In this document: positions 1-10,960 of the stretch, one piece after another
Position numbering within the stretch: position 1 is the stretch's first letter
Layout: each line of letters opens with the position of its first letter
NCBI RefSeq assembly: GCF_000002865.3
Contig: NW_001865052.1
Span: forward strand, 704,409 to 768,408
DNA from: Monosiga brevicollis MX1
Taxonomy: Eukaryota > Opisthokonta > Choanoflagellata > Craspedida > Salpingoecidae
Direction: 5' to 3'
Length of the DNA: 64,000 nucleotides
Position numbers and translations under genes: made by a program
The notes under the pieces: model-generated
The model's input: the letters and a program-made list of their open reading frames with translations, nothing else
Databases searched by the model: none
Told to the model about the DNA's origin: nothing

Positions 1-1121
1 TTTGCCGAGAGGAATTTGATGGCTTTGTGTGGGCTTGCGTGCACCACTCGGTCGAAGATGAGTGAATGGTCGTTGTCGTAGGACACGGCAGGAGCCAATC
101 TTTGGGCCTTGGCACGAAACAGTGGGCAGCCTCTGCAGTGGGGCGGCCCACGCAATCAAGGAAAATAAGATGAGTGCAAGTGCCGCCCAAAGCCGATGAC
201 GTGACCGTCAAGGCTAGAGAATCAATACGGTAAAGGAGCAGTGATGAGGGGCGTGCCATGGCTCGCTGCATTGGGGGTTAGGTGCGCAGGTCTGACCCGT
301 GGCCTGCCTTGGGCAACCCAGCGATGTCGGGAGGGCTGGCCGGCCTGCTGCGAGGAAGATGCCATGAAGAGTCTACGCTTAGGGTCCACGACACTTTTTT
401 TTTGTCGGCGCCTACCACCCTGGACATTGTGCCACATGCCAGTCGGCTGCCCAGGATGAAACTTTTGATATTCATGCACGTGTCATGAAGATGACACGAT
501 TTCATCGAGTTTTCATCTCACCACGCACTCGACTGCAAGGTTGGCAGCCAGCCCGCCGGCTGTGAGGCGCCCCAATCCTTTTCCGTTCTTCTTCTTTTGC
601 ATCATGCCCTGACCTGGTGGCTTGCCTCCCCGACGTGGCCCGCCCGTCCGTCCGTCCGCCCGCCCAATCACAAGGCCGAAACAGAAACGTATAATCTTAT
701 ACCCAGCTCCAGCTCCAGCAGTCGGGACCAACGAGTACCAAGCCAAGGACTAGTCCCGACAACAAGTATCAAGCCTGGCCAAGTACGACCCCCTCCCTTG
801 CCCCCTTGTGCAAATGCATTCAAGTTGGGTCCCACGGCTACCCGGCAAAGCCCATTGCTCCTTCCCAGTATGCGTAGCATGTCATGGGTCCTCATGGGTA
901 TACCAAATGAAAAACACAAGAAAGAAAGAGAGAGAGAGAGAGAGAGGAGGAGGACGATCGGCCCACCACTACACCCAACATAACATCATAACATACAACG
1001 AGTGCCACCAAACTTTCCCTGCACCAACCCATTCACAAGTTGATGAACTCACCCTACTCATTGGGATTCCTCCTCTGCCTGTGCGTATGTGTGTATGTGT
1101 GTGTGTGTGTGCGCGTCTGCG

Positions 1122-1166
<45 letters not shown>

Positions 1167-1692
1167 CTCTCTCTCTCTCTCGTTTCTCTCTCTCTCTTCA
1201 ACTTCTGCTATTTTAAGCGCGATCGGATCTGCTCTGTTTGAGGTGGTGGGTGGTGGTGCGGCAGTTTGGGCATTTTCTTGATTCCGGCACTCGCCTGTAT
1301 ACCATCATTTCCAAAGACTCGTTGTTCACACACGGTTGCTCCTGTCTCTGTGTGTGTGTGTACTTGATTGCTTGCCTTGGTGTCTTTCTTCACCACACTC
1401 CGCCACTACACACCACCTACATTCCCCCCCCGCCCCGCCCCGCCTCTCTTTGAATTTCCACCCTCGGCTCACTTGCATAGCTGAGCGTCCGCTAGTTTGA
1501 CCGTTGTTGCATTCACACACGCATTCCTCTACGACCACCTGCCCTCCCCATTGAGTGATCAATCTCGAATACTATCAAGCCTAGCATTTTTAAATCTTGT
1601 GACTGCCTCGGCTCACCGCTTTTGGGCGCCTCAAGCCACGCGGTTCTGAGCACCCCTTGTTTGCCTCAACAGCTTGTTCGCAAACAAGCATC
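1..1692. other. Intergenic / 5' flank of kinase, no gene seen
   Basis: I see no reading frame with protein-like character here. The open stretches are short and of low complexity. The segment holds a GA run near 929-946, a TG run near 1086-1110 and a long CT microsatellite at about 1123-1197. The last 500 bases are pyrimidine-rich and probably include the promoter and 5' UTR of the kinase that starts at 1693. Confidence 0.6.
1117..1197 (+). repeat. CT dinucleotide microsatellite
   Basis: An interrupted (CT)n tract lies on the sense strand about 500 bases before the kinase start codon. It is one of several CT tracts on the coding strand upstream of genes in this window. Confidence 0.9.
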
Positions 1693-3024
1693 ATGGCCGC
1701 TATCCCTGCCGCCGACACAGCGCTTCAGCTCGGTAATATACTCCACAACCGATACCGCCTTCTTGATCGCCTGGGCGCTGGCGCCTCAGGTACCGTTTTT
1801 TGCGTCCTGGATCTGGAGACGGATCGCCACCTTGCCCTCAAGGTCGCCGTTGGCTACCCCTTTGGTGGTGCCCACGAGGCTGAAGCCCTTCAACGCTGCC
1901 AGGGCAGCCCACACATTGCCCACCTCCTCGACCACTTTCCCCTCGACAAACTCGGCCACGCCCTCGTTCTCCCCATCATGGCCGGCGGTACCCTTTTTGA
2001 CCACATTCGCCCCACCGCCGCCCGTCCCCTCACCATCGAAGCGTCCCGTCGCTGGATGCGTCAGCTCCTCCTGGCCGCGGACGCCCTCGCCTGCCAGGGC
2101 CTGGTGCACGGCGACATCAAGCCTGAAAACTGCCTCATCGACGCCGAGGGTAACCTCTTCCTACACGACTTTGGCACCACCGTCCCCTCAGGCTACCGAT
2201 ACCCCTCCCGCATCGCCGGCACCCAACTTTACATGTCCCCAGACCTGCTCCAGGGTGGTGCTTGCAGCTCCGCCCAGGACGCTTGGGCCGTAGGCCTCAC
2301 CTGGTATGCCACTCTCTTTGCCGATCTTCCCTGGGATCGCGCCAGCCAACGCGATCCCGCCTACGTCCGCTACCTCGCCACCGGCAAACTCCCCGTTGGC
2401 GACCGCCTGCAGCTCCTCTCTCCAGACCTTCGTGTGCTCCTCCTCCGCCTGCTTCACCCCAACCCCAACCTCCGCGCCACCCTCAGCGACGCCCTGGCCT
2501 TTGTCCTCTCCAACCGACCTTGGTTCCAGAGTGAATGCAACACCGATTCCTTCTCTACCTATGGTGCTCAGGTGCTGCAAGCGGCTGCGGCCGCCGTTGC
2601 CGCCTTGCAAACCCCCACGCTCGTCACTCCTCAGCCCCACTATGGCCCCCCTCAACGTCGCCTCTCCAATCCCAACCAGAATGGCGACTGCGTCAGTGCC
2701 GAGTCCACCACCCCACCTCCGGCCAGTCAAGGCACAGACCAGGACGCAGCAATCCCGCCACACCCGCTGAACCACCACGTGCACCAAAATGAGGCATCCT
2801 GCTTTTCTCACACCAGTCCCGCCACCCACTACCAGCCCTGCCACCGTCGCTACAGTGACTTGGAAGACATGGATGACAATCTCGACGACGGCGCAGGCGC
2901 CAGCGATCCCATGGAGTCAGACGACGGCCTCCACTCGAATTCCTGCTACCGCATCAATCGTCGATCCACGCACTTCGTACAACAGCTGTCCGGCCTGATC
3001 GACCAAGACGCACCTTACTATTAA
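1693..3024 (+). CDS. Serine/threonine-type protein kinase, single exon
   Basis: This is a 443-residue protein with one protein kinase domain (about residues 20-285) and a 160-residue Ser/Pro/His-rich tail. Seen directly: a glycine-rich loop (GAGASGTVF, about 28-36), the ATP-anchoring lysine in LALKVA (K50), the catalytic loop HGDIKPEN (139-146), DFG (159-161) and an activation segment ending MSPDLL. The catalytic HRD is HGD, but the Asp, Lys and Asn are kept, so activity is plausible. The start at 1693 was chosen over an in-frame ATG at 1657 because it sits in a better context and directly precedes the conserved part. No intron is needed. The kinase family and substrate cannot be assigned. 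The tail is Asp/Glu-rich and looks disordered. Confidence 0.85.
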   Translation: MAAIPAADTALQLGNILHNRYRLLDRLGAGASGTVFCVLDLETDRHLALKVAVGYPFGGAHEAEALQRCQGSPHIAHLLDHFPLDKLGHALVLPIMAGGTLFDHIRPTAARPLTIEASRRWMRQLLLAADALACQGLVHGDIKPENCLIDAEGNLFLHDFGTTVPSGYRYPSRIAGTQLYMSPDLLQGGACSSAQDAWAVGLTWYATLFADLPWDRASQRDPAYVRYLATGKLPVGDRLQLLSPDLRVLLLRLLHPNPNLRATLSDALAFVLSNRPWFQSECNTDSFSTYGAQVLQAAAAAVAALQTPTLVTPQPHYGPPQRRLSNPNQNGDCVSAESTTPPPASQGTDQDAAIPPHPLNHHVHQNEASCFSHTSPATHYQPCHRRYSDLEDMDDNLDDGAGASDPMESDDGLHSNSCYRINRRSTHFVQQLSGLIDQDAPYY

Positions 3025-3856
3025 TCGCAGCCGTCTGCCCCTTGGATCGTGCCTTCGTTGTGACGTGACCAAACGCCGCGCTTGGCTATAGTGAGCAGCT
3101 TAATCTTGGGCTGGACCCAGTAGTAGTTGCTTTTCAGATCCAAATTCCTCCCCCGTAGGCCCACAATCCTTGTTTTTGTTCTCTTTTGACCCGGTCGAGC
3201 GGCGATGGCTTGTTGGCCCACGCTTTGCCATTCCCTCCCCCGCCTTCAACGGCCTGTTTTCCTGTTCTAGAGAGTCTGGGGGCATTACACCAATCCCAAC
3301 GAGGTTGAGCGTGCAGTGCCCCTTTGTTGTTGCGTCCGTATTTAGCTCTTTATGGCTCGTCCCTTAGTCTTCCCTATTCGATTTTCCATTCTTTTTCCGC
3401 GGCCCTTCGGCTTGCTGCGCATGCCAGGTGTCCGACAAATCCAGCGTTTCGCTCGATGCAGTCTGCATGCGAGAGGAGCAAATTGAGGCTTGCTTCAGAT
3501 TTATTGGATCAGCAAATCATGACACCTAGATTGGGAACGCCCCCCCCCCCCCCACCAACCATCTGATATCCGTTTAACCTGCCGGGGTTTTCCTGCTCCC
3601 CGTTGTCGTCCACAAGGGCGTGTCCATATCAAAGGACTCGGTCAGGCTGTGTTTAGAATAGTCGCACTTTGGCAGAGGGATGCTAGACACCGCACACACA
3701 CACATGCACACACGCGTGCCAACGGTAAAAATAAAACAGATTCAGATCAATTTATTTGACTCGGCTTTATGCGCTCAGCGCAGTGCTGCTTGAAGGAAGC
3801 AAGGTGCTTTCCATGTCTCTCCTTGCCACAAGCACCCACGTGAACAGACTTTAACT
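3025..3856. other. Convergent intergenic spacer
   Basis: This spacer lies between the 3' ends of the kinase and the hydrolase. It contains a run of about 16 cytosines near 3541-3556 and a short CA run near 3694-3712. A likely polyadenylation-type AATAAA-like sequence (AAAATAAAAC) lies near 3728-3737. No coding sequence is supported. Confidence 0.55.
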
Positions 3857-4897
3857 TTAGACTTGCTTGGCTGACTGCAGCAAATGCTGGGCCAGGCTCT
3901 GACCAATGAGGTCTGCTTGGGTTTTCTGAAGGTTGTGACCACCAGACTCGATGACATCGCGGCCAAAGTCGTCAAAGCCTACTTGAGAGAGGAGGGTAAA
4001 GGCCCCATCAAACACCTCGGGCTCAACCAAGTGGTCATCGCTTGTGTAAATCAAACGGCCACGGCAAGGGTGAACAGCGGCAGCGGGCCGGTGGGTCAAG
4101 GTCTGGGTAAGCTGGGGGTGGAGCACGTGGGTGTGCTGGTCAAAGCACGTCTCATTGGCCCGTAGGAGAGAGCGGCGCAGCTCTTCCAGATTGCCGAGAG
4201 AAGCTTTAGGAAATTTAAGCTTGACATGCATCACATGCTGGGCATAGCGATAAAAGAGGTCGCGAATCCAGCGGGGGGCAGCCTCGGCCATGGCGATGGC
4301 ACGGCGCAGAGCAGGCCGAGTGGTGCGCATGCCACGGTGAATGCTAAAGCTGACGGGAGCCAGCAGGGCCAGGTTCACGGGGAACTGCTGCAGCCAGGTG
4401 CTGGCTCGAAGGGAGAGCGCGTACATGGAGACGGGTCCCCCCATGCTGTGGCCTACAAGGGTCAGGCTGCTGGGCTGCAGCTGACGCGTCTCGATGTAAT
4501 GGTCAATGGCACGAGCTGTAAACGCGCCGAGTGCTGGCGCCGTGGGCGAGGGGCATGCTTCAATGGGTGCGGTGCCTTCACCGGGCATGTTGAGGCGGAG
4601 GATGCGAAGCTGATCATTGGTGTGCGCTTGCAGCGCCGGGGCCAGGTAGCGAAAGTCACGGGAGGAGCCTGGCGAGCCATGTACCAGGACGGTCACGGGT
4701 GCCGTTGGATCATGCAAGGCACCTTCTTCCGACCAATGTACCACGCTATTCTCAAAGGGTAGCGGTACCACTTCCGGGTCGCTGGGTGCGTACTTGATGC
4801 CGCGCCGGACCAAGAGCTCGGGCGTCACACCGAGCAAGTCACGTGCCGGCACACGCCCAGCGCGCGCCAGCGACAAGAGGGCAGTGCGAGCCAACAT
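3857..4897 (-). CDS. Alpha/beta-hydrolase, probably mitochondrial
   Basis: This single-exon gene encodes 346 residues. The N-terminus (MLARTALLSLARAGRVPAR) is an Arg/Ala/Leu amphipathic leader typical of mitochondrial import. The alpha/beta-hydrolase signature is clear. The oxyanion-hole motif HGSPGSS is at 73-79, the nucleophile elbow GHSMGG at 149-154 (Ser151), and a C-terminal GGHN about residue 322 supplies the probable catalytic His. An Asp in TSDDH near residue 290 is a candidate acid. The start at 4897 was preferred over one 50 codons upstream because that extension is Cys/Trp-rich and not leader-like. The HGSPGSSRDFRYL segment resembles the DUF1057 group of hydrolases, but the substrate is unknown. 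It is convergent with the kinase. Confidence 0.8.
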   Translation of the reverse strand: MLARTALLSLARAGRVPARDLLGVTPELLVRRGIKYAPSDPEVVPLPFENSVVHWSEEGALHDPTAPVTVLVHGSPGSSRDFRYLAPALQAHTNDQLRILRLNMPGEGTAPIEACPSPTAPALGAFTARAIDHYIETRQLQPSSLTLVGHSMGGPVSMYALSLRASTWLQQFPVNLALLAPVSFSIHRGMRTTRPALRRAIAMAEAAPRWIRDLFYRYAQHVMHVKLKFPKASLGNLEELRRSLLRANETCFDQHTHVLHPQLTQTLTHRPAAAVHPCRGRLIYTSDDHLVEPEVFDGAFTLLSQVGFDDFGRDVIESGGHNLQKTQADLIGQSLAQHLLQSAKQV

Positions 4898-5057
4898 GAT
4901 CACCGCCGTCCGTGGCACCACTGCTCTGCAGCTAATAAGGCAAGCCAAAGACGAATGAGGAAGGAGCGGAACACAGACCCGAAGCCAAACAAAACAAGAG
5001 GCGACAAGCAAGGGGTCAGGCGCCGACCAACGAGCGGATCGTGCCACCAGAAAAAAA

Positions 5058-5085
5058 ATGAAAAATTTAAAAAAAAAAAAAAAAA
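5058..5085. repeat. A-rich tract upstream of hydrolase
   Basis: A-rich runs on the + strand (pyrimidine on the coding strand of the leftward hydrolase) lie about 160-190 bases before its start codon. They may belong to its promoter or 5' UTR. No further function is visible. Confidence 0.5.
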
Positions 5086-5339
5086 TCAGAGCTGGCGGCG
5101 CGCGAAGCCAGTGAAAGGTAGCTTTATAACTGTTTAAATTAGAGAGGTGTGTTCAGTCAAAGTCTTGCGCGCGCGTTCTCTTTTTGTTGTTGGCTGTCTC
5201 TTGTATCCGTCCCTCTCACTCTCTGACTCGTGTTTGCATTTCCGTTGATTTTGATGTCGTGAGTGATACGATTCGACATTATCTCTGCTTTTCTTTCTCA
5301 GTGCCCACAGGCGACGACACATCAACAACAACAACAACA

Positions 5340-5635
5340 GCGCGACCTCCTCGACCTCCTCGACCTCTCTCTACCTCTCTCTACCTCTCCGTACCTCGAC
5401 CCCTCCGACCTCTCTCGACCTCTCCGACCTCTCCGACCTCTCCGACCTCTCCGACCTCTCCGACCTCTCTACCTCTCCGGACCTCTCCGACCTCTCGACC
5501 TCTCCGTACCTCTCCGTACCTCTCCTCTCTCTACCTCTCTCTACCTCTCTCTACCTCTCTCTACCTCTCTCTACCTCTCTCTACCTCTCTCTACCTCTCT
5601 CTACCTCTCTCTACCTCTCTCTACCTCTCCGACGT
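5340..5635 (+). repeat. Compound CT-rich minisatellite (9-bp then 10-bp units)
   Basis: Two adjoining tandem arrays are visible. The first has a 9-base unit of the form GACCTCTCC, repeated about six times around 5418-5470. After a mixed segment comes a 10-base unit CTACCTCTCT, repeated about ten times in 5530-5632. The array ends about 95 bases before the start codon of the GRAMD4-like gene, so it lies in its promoter, 5' UTR or a 5' UTR intron. It is stop-free in two forward frames, but the predicted peptides (Leu/Ser/Pro/Thr repeats) are trivial and I do not call them coding. Confidence 0.9.
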
Positions 5636-5729
5636 TGACGTTGACGTTGGCTTTGGTACAGAGGGTCGCTGACGGGGCCAGGCTTGAACAGAGGCAAGAC
5701 GCTCTCCAACAAGGGAGGAGGACGGGGCG

Positions 5730-8238
5730 ATGAGTTCACCAGGTCAACACCGGCCGCCACCGGCACGGCCACCGCCGCCAACGCAAGCACAGCAGCACCC
5801 CGCGTCCCAGCCTGAGCGCGAGGCGGAGGTCTCAGAGGAGCTGTTTCCCGTGCCACCGCCTCGTTCCCAAGGATCGGCTGTGGCGGCACCCCGTAGTGCA
5901 GTCGGTGAACTTGATGGCGTGCATGGCGAGGACCACGACTACCTCACGCCAAGACCAGCCGAAGGTACTGCCACCGAGGACAGCGATGACGATTTGTTGC
6001 ACGAGTACGACTTTGTGGACGTGCCTTCCGAGGGTGGGGCTGACATCGATGGTCATGAGAGCGAGGTCGAGGCAGCTCCATTGACTACACAGACACCCGA
6101 GGTCCCGGTGACCGCCCCACTGACACAAAAAGGCTACCTGGCCATGTTGAGAGACGAAGCAGCCCATGCCCAGCTCTTCTGGATTGACGTGCTGACGGCC
6201 GCGCGGGCCAAGCACGGCCAAGTAAGTGTGGCGCGCCGCCCTTTTGTTTCTCCTTGTTTCTCAAGTGCAAACGTTGTCGCTCACGCTACCGGGTCGTGAA
6301 TCTAGGATGAGCCACCAGTGGCCGATGTGCCGGAGAAGGCGTCCCCAAACTATAGCTCCAAGCTGCTGATGAGCAACATGCAGCGTCTGCGCACGGCTAC
6401 AGAGCCCTTTTTCCAGATGGCAGCCCAACTGCGCATTCTTGCGAGCTGGCATCGTCCCGTTGAAACAGGCTTTTGCCTTTGCCTCTACATCTTTGGCTGC
6501 TACAACCAGCTGCTCGTACCCTTGGCTCTGGCTTGGATCCTAGTCCTGCTCCTCCGGGGCTACCTCCGCCACGAAGGTGTGTCCGCTGCGCCTCCTTCCC
6601 ATGCGATGGCTTTTCTACTCCCCGCATATTGGACGTGTGAACTTGATGTTTGGCTTCCGGAGTCTCCCTGACGTATCTGCCTGCTCTGGCCCAAAGGCTA
6701 TCTTCCAAAAGCCACACCTGCCAAGACTGAGAAGGACGATGCTCTGGCAGCAGCAGCTAGCGGCGGCTTTAAAATATGGGAAAAGGTCAAGGTCAGGCTC
6801 TTTTCCCCTTGTTGTCCCCTCGCTTCCTCTCGCTCCCTACTTTGGGATCTCGGGTATGGCGCGCGACATTTGAGCCCGTCCGATGTTGCTGGCCTGTGTG
6901 TCACTGTAGGTGGTGCGCAAGATACAGAATGGCACTGGCGAGGTGGCCGATGCGCTGGAAAGGGTCATCAATCTCTTTACCTGGGCTGCGCCGCTGCAGA
7001 CCTCCAAGATTGCCACGGGCGTGGCCATTTTACTGGGCGCCTGGCTGTTGCTTCCCACTTGGATCATCATCCAAGCCGCCGAGGTTTGTGATGCCACATC
7101 CAAAGATAGCTTCTGCTTGCTGGTGGCGGCTCTTCTGGGCTTGTCTGCTCGTCATTTGGGATATTGATGACCAGGCGGACATGTGGCGTTTTAGATCTAC
7201 TTGGGCTATCGCTTCTTTGTCATCGAGGCCATCTACATCAACTTCCCAGAAGTGCGGCGCAAATATGCAAGCAGCATCATTGATCATGCCCCGACCAACG
7301 CCATGATCAAGCAAGCGGCGCAGTCGCGGGTCGACGGGGCCGTTCCTGCCGGCGCAGCGATGTCAGCAACCTCTGTTCGTGAAACACGCAGCGGTACGTC
7401 TCGATGATGACCGCTCCGAGAGTATTTGGCCATGGTCTTGTACCTGATGTGGTGCGCGTGCGTGACTGTGGGCTTGTGTGTGTCCGGTCACGACTTGCGG
7501 GGGCGTGATAGGATCGTTGCCTGAGCCACGGCTGCGAACGCGTTCAACAAGCAGCGCCAACGACGCCACCAACTCGCCTGGCAAGCAGCGCGCCGTAGCG
7601 CCAAAAACGAGTGACAATCAACTGCAGCGACTCATTGACCTTGGTCTACCGGCCACGTACGAAGCCCTTATTCTTGGTAGCCCTTGCTGCGGGTCCATTG
7701 AAACAAGAGGCCGGCTCTCACGCGATTCGCTGCTCTCTATTTTTGTCCCCTTTCTTCTTCTTCTCTATTGTGACCACGGCAGGGCCGAGGTTCTTCATTC
7801 CTGGGGCTGTTTGTGGCTTGAGAACGGCAACTTCAAGACGGCACGCAAGGGTCGCCTCTTTCTGGCCGAAGGGTTCACGGCCTTTTTGCGTTCCAACCCG
7901 GAAGAAAGTGGCAGGTGCGCACAGTGCCGTCCCTTCCGCCCCCCTCTCGTACGCTTGCCTCTTGCGCCATCTTTCAAGACGCATGAGACCCCACCGCTCA
8001 CGCTCGCTGGGCGTCTTTGCTTGGGCTGTGACTTAGTTTTGTCATGCCCTTGAATCGCTTGATGGTGGCTGAGCGGGGCAAAACCTCGTTCATGGGCCTA
8101 GGGGTGTTGTTTGAGCTGGTCTTTTCAACCCCAAGTGGCGTGCGTGAAACGCGCGTTTTCACAGGTCTAGCTTCCATCGAGAACATGATTGCCCTCTTCA
8201 ACGAGAAGGCACTGCTCTGCAAGGCCCACACAGATTGA
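5730..8238 (+). CDS. GRAMD4-like membrane protein with C-terminal GRAM domain
   Basis: Eight exons: 5730-6221, 6306-6576, 6697-6791, 6910-7083, 7195-7393, 7512 to about 7692, 7783-7914 and 8037-8238. Together they give about 581 residues, close to the length of animal GRAMD4. Exon 1 is a Pro-rich then acidic disordered region. Exon 2 has two hydrophobic segments around FCLCLYIFGCYNQLLVPLAL. Exon 4 has another (TGVAILLGAWLLLPTWIIIQ). The last exons encode a GRAM domain with LGLPATYEALIL, KGRLFLAEGFTAFL and PLNRLMVAERGK. Phases agree at every junction except intron 6, where the obvious donor at 7677 breaks the frame. Donors at 7657 or 7693 restore it, so that boundary is uncertain. Animal GRAMD4 is a membrane protein linked to mitochondria, ER and cell death; conservation of that role here is inference. 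Confidence 0.8.
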
Positions 8239-8702
8239 CATGTGAGTGAAGAAGTCAGCCTTCTTTGTCCGTCTGCAAGTGGCCGTTGCCAACTCGTTAA
8301 ACAGCAAGCGAGGCAAACAAAAAGTCAAATGTTTTTAGAGTGCCCTTCAGAAGAGCCACAATTGGGCATCAGTCGTTGTAAAACATAGCTGAGTGCCAGA
8401 GCTTGTGCGTAGTTTACTGTAAAAACGATGGAGCTGTATTAAACCCTCTTTCTCTTCATTTTTCTCACTTTTGTTTCAACGAATATGTCTTGGAGGAAAT
8501 AATGACAGAGGCGGCGGGGACCAGGGATGTCACGCTAAATTTCAATTATTGCGAAAAGACGGCTGGGTGGAGGAGACGCCCAGCGCACTCCTTCAAAGTT
8601 TGAACACACTTGAGATAAAAGTAATACAGCAACCCATCGCACAATAGACGGGGTGTCGGGGGTAGAGATGTATGGCAGGGAACAGGCGGCAAGGACGTGG
8701 GT
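8239..8702. other. Convergent intergenic spacer
   Basis: This segment separates the stop codons of the GRAMD4-like and VWA genes, which converge. It is locally AT-richer than the genes. I see no coding sequence or structured repeat. Confidence 0.5.
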
Positions 8703-10118
8703 TTATGCCTTGGCGGCACGGCGCAGCATGCCCTTCTTCTTGGTGGCAAAACGCTCACGCGTTTCGTCGTTGGCCCAGACACGGTTGGAGCGCATGTTGG
8801 AGTAGGCTTGAGCCTGGCTGACCATCTCGTAGCGGCCCTGCTGCTGGTACTGTTCGCGTGAGGCCGTGGCCACCAGCATGTCATCGAGATCCGCCACGAG
8901 ATTGCAAGCCTGCGCCGACTTGTTGGCGCTCACAAAGCCGCGCACGTCCTGCAAGCGCTCGCGCACGGCATCAAACTTGCCAGCCTCGGCCAAGCGGCGC
9001 GCTTCCTCCATGCCATCGACAGCCACAAAGCGGGCGATGGCGTCTGTCACTGCCTCGTTGGCTTCGCGGACGGCAGGAACCTCCGCGGGACGAGCGGTGG
9101 AGAACGTCGCTGCATGCTTCTCAAAGGAGCTGGAGGAGAGGTTGAGGTAGGAGACATCGGCGCGAAAGTAGGCCGTGGCCGTGCCAGCCTCGGCCACGGC
9201 GTCGTGCAGTTCCACCAAGGGCAGATTGACCTCGAAAAGCACCTCCTTGACCTCTTCCGACTGAATGTCGCCGATGGTGAAAGTGGCAGTGCGGCGATCA
9301 TCAGCCAGAGTGGCGGCGCGCTGCATGCAGACGCGCTTGATGGTGGCCTCTGGGTGCACGGCCGACAGCTTGACCTCAATGTTCTGGGCAAAGACGGAGA
9401 GGAGGCCGCCCAGGCAGTCGCCAAAGCTCTCCGGAATAATGTCGTTGCTCTCAATAAAGTAGTACATGCCATTGCCGGTTTCCGAGAGCTGGCGCAGCAT
9501 GTTCTCGTTGTGGTCCTTGCCGTAGCCAAAGGTGTAGATGGTATAGTCGGGGGCCGGGCCCATCAGGCCGCGCAACGCCCGGCACATGTCGTCCTTGTCG
9601 CGGACGCCCTCGTTGGCAATACCGTCAGTCATGAGCAGGATCGAGCTGACGGCTCCCTTGGTGGCCCCGCGTTGCTGCATGAGCTCGACGCCGCGGAACA
9701 GGCCGCCACTGAGGTTGGTGCAGGAGCCAGCCCGCAGCTTCTGGACATCGGCCAGGCAAGCCTCCTTGTGAGCCGTGGTCATGGGCCGCAGGTCAAAGAC
9801 GGTTTTCACATCAGAGTCAAAGGTCACGAGTGCAAAACGATCAGTGTCCTTGAGGTTGCGCATGAGAAACTCGAGTGTGCTCTGAACCATCTTGAGCTTT
9901 TGCCCGGCCATCGAGCCGGACACATCAATGACGGCCACCAAATCGATGGCAGGTCGCTCCACCGGCTCAAAATCAGGGGCGGTCAGGCGGCAGCTGATGT
10001 AGGCGCTCGACTCACGCGCCCCGATCTCGGCGTATTGCCACAACGGGCGCACATCCAACTGCAGCGGCGCTGGCGCTTCAGCAGTGGCTGCTGACACGGG
10101 AACGGTTTCTCCACCCAT
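8703..10118 (-). CDS. VWA-domain protein, single exon
   Basis: This intronless 471-residue protein has a von Willebrand factor A domain at about residues 57-235. The MIDAS metal site is intact: DVSGS at 65-69, a Thr in SCTNLSGG, and the Asp of LLMTDGIAN. After it come a beta-rich region (about 240-340) and a helical Ala/Glu/Arg-rich tail ending in a basic KKKGMLRRAAKA. There is no signal peptide or membrane segment, so the protein is probably cytosolic. The arrangement resembles intracellular VWA proteins of plants and protists that act as protein-interaction modules. Partner and pathway are unknown. A long opposite-strand open frame over the same bases is a codon-bias shadow. Confidence 0.85.
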   Translation of the reverse strand: MGGETVPVSAATAEAPAPLQLDVRPLWQYAEIGARESSAYISCRLTAPDFEPVERPAIDLVAVIDVSGSMAGQKLKMVQSTLEFLMRNLKDTDRFALVTFDSDVKTVFDLRPMTTAHKEACLADVQKLRAGSCTNLSGGLFRGVELMQQRGATKGAVSSILLMTDGIANEGVRDKDDMCRALRGLMGPAPDYTIYTFGYGKDHNENMLRQLSETGNGMYYFIESNDIIPESFGDCLGGLLSVFAQNIEVKLSAVHPEATIKRVCMQRAATLADDRRTATFTIGDIQSEEVKEVLFEVNLPLVELHDAVAEAGTATAYFRADVSYLNLSSSSFEKHAATFSTARPAEVPAVREANEAVTDAIARFVAVDGMEEARRLAEAGKFDAVRERLQDVRGFVSANKSAQACNLVADLDDMLVATASREQYQQQGRYEMVSQAQAYSNMRSNRVWANDETRERFATKKKGMLRRAAKA

Positions 10119-10960
10119 GCTGTTGGTGCAAAGTGTTGTTCGGTTCGATTCGATGATCAGTCCGTGACGATGGCGGAAGGTGCTGTAATGTGCTGTAGAT
10201 GTGATGTAGACGTGATGCGATGTTCTTGCTGGCTGAGCTGAAGAGAAGAAAATGCCTGTCCAGCGCGTCGCGCGCCCTCCTACGTGCGAGCCGATTGATG
10301 ACGACGACGATCAACGATCAAGCTCGATCAGCGAGAGAGAGAGTGTGTGTGTGTGTGGGCGTCGTTCGATCGACGTTTGGATACGCGTAAGAGAGTCTTT
10401 GGTCTACTTCAATAACCCTCGTTTTAGAAGCAAAAACTTACTCTATAAATATTATCAGATATACTATAACTCTATAAATATCTTCACAAACTACCATAGG
10501 CCAAGTTTGGCCATGCTGCCAACGCTGCATACGTATACGTGTGTGTGTAAGCAAGACCAAGGTTGGCGTCCGTGAGTATTCTAAATTTAGTTATCGTGGA
10601 CAATGACTGTTGTCAACGACTTATCATGGCGGTGGCTTCACTGTTTTCGCGGACGTGTGTTGAAATGCGAAAACCTTTTCGCTGTCCGGCTTGACTGATG
10701 TTCATGGGTTGGAGAGGGGAGGTGGTCAGAGAGAAAGAGGGCAGAGACAGAGGAGGTGGAGGTGGAGCAAAACAGCAAAGGGGCAGAGGTGCTTGGGATG
10801 GAGAGGCCCAGCAGAGGGACAGCCGCGGCAGTGGTTAGGAATGGGTGTGGACGATGAAACGGGAGTAGGTGTTGCGCTGAGCATTGACATGTGAATTGGA
10901 CAGGGTAGGAGCAGCATCATCAGGCGGCAGACAAGAGGAACAATCGGTCAGAACGGGTGG
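10119..10960. other. Intergenic region with GA/TG run and AT-rich island
   Basis: A GA-then-TG run lies at about 10331-10358; it is CT on the strand of the leftward VWA gene, about 215 bases before its start. A markedly AT-rich island lies at about 10420-10500 with several TATAAATA-like words. A purine-rich stretch around 10710-10790 adds nothing coding. The AT island may be part of the VWA promoter; this is inference. Confidence 0.5.

Noticed and set aside
5340-5635. CRISPR-like array
   Set aside because: The units are head-to-tail without spacers; this is a plain minisatellite in a eukaryotic genome.
9114-10094. 326-codon open frame on the + strand
   Set aside because: It is fully antisense to the VWA protein, whose domain motifs are unmistakable; the frame is a GC-bias shadow.
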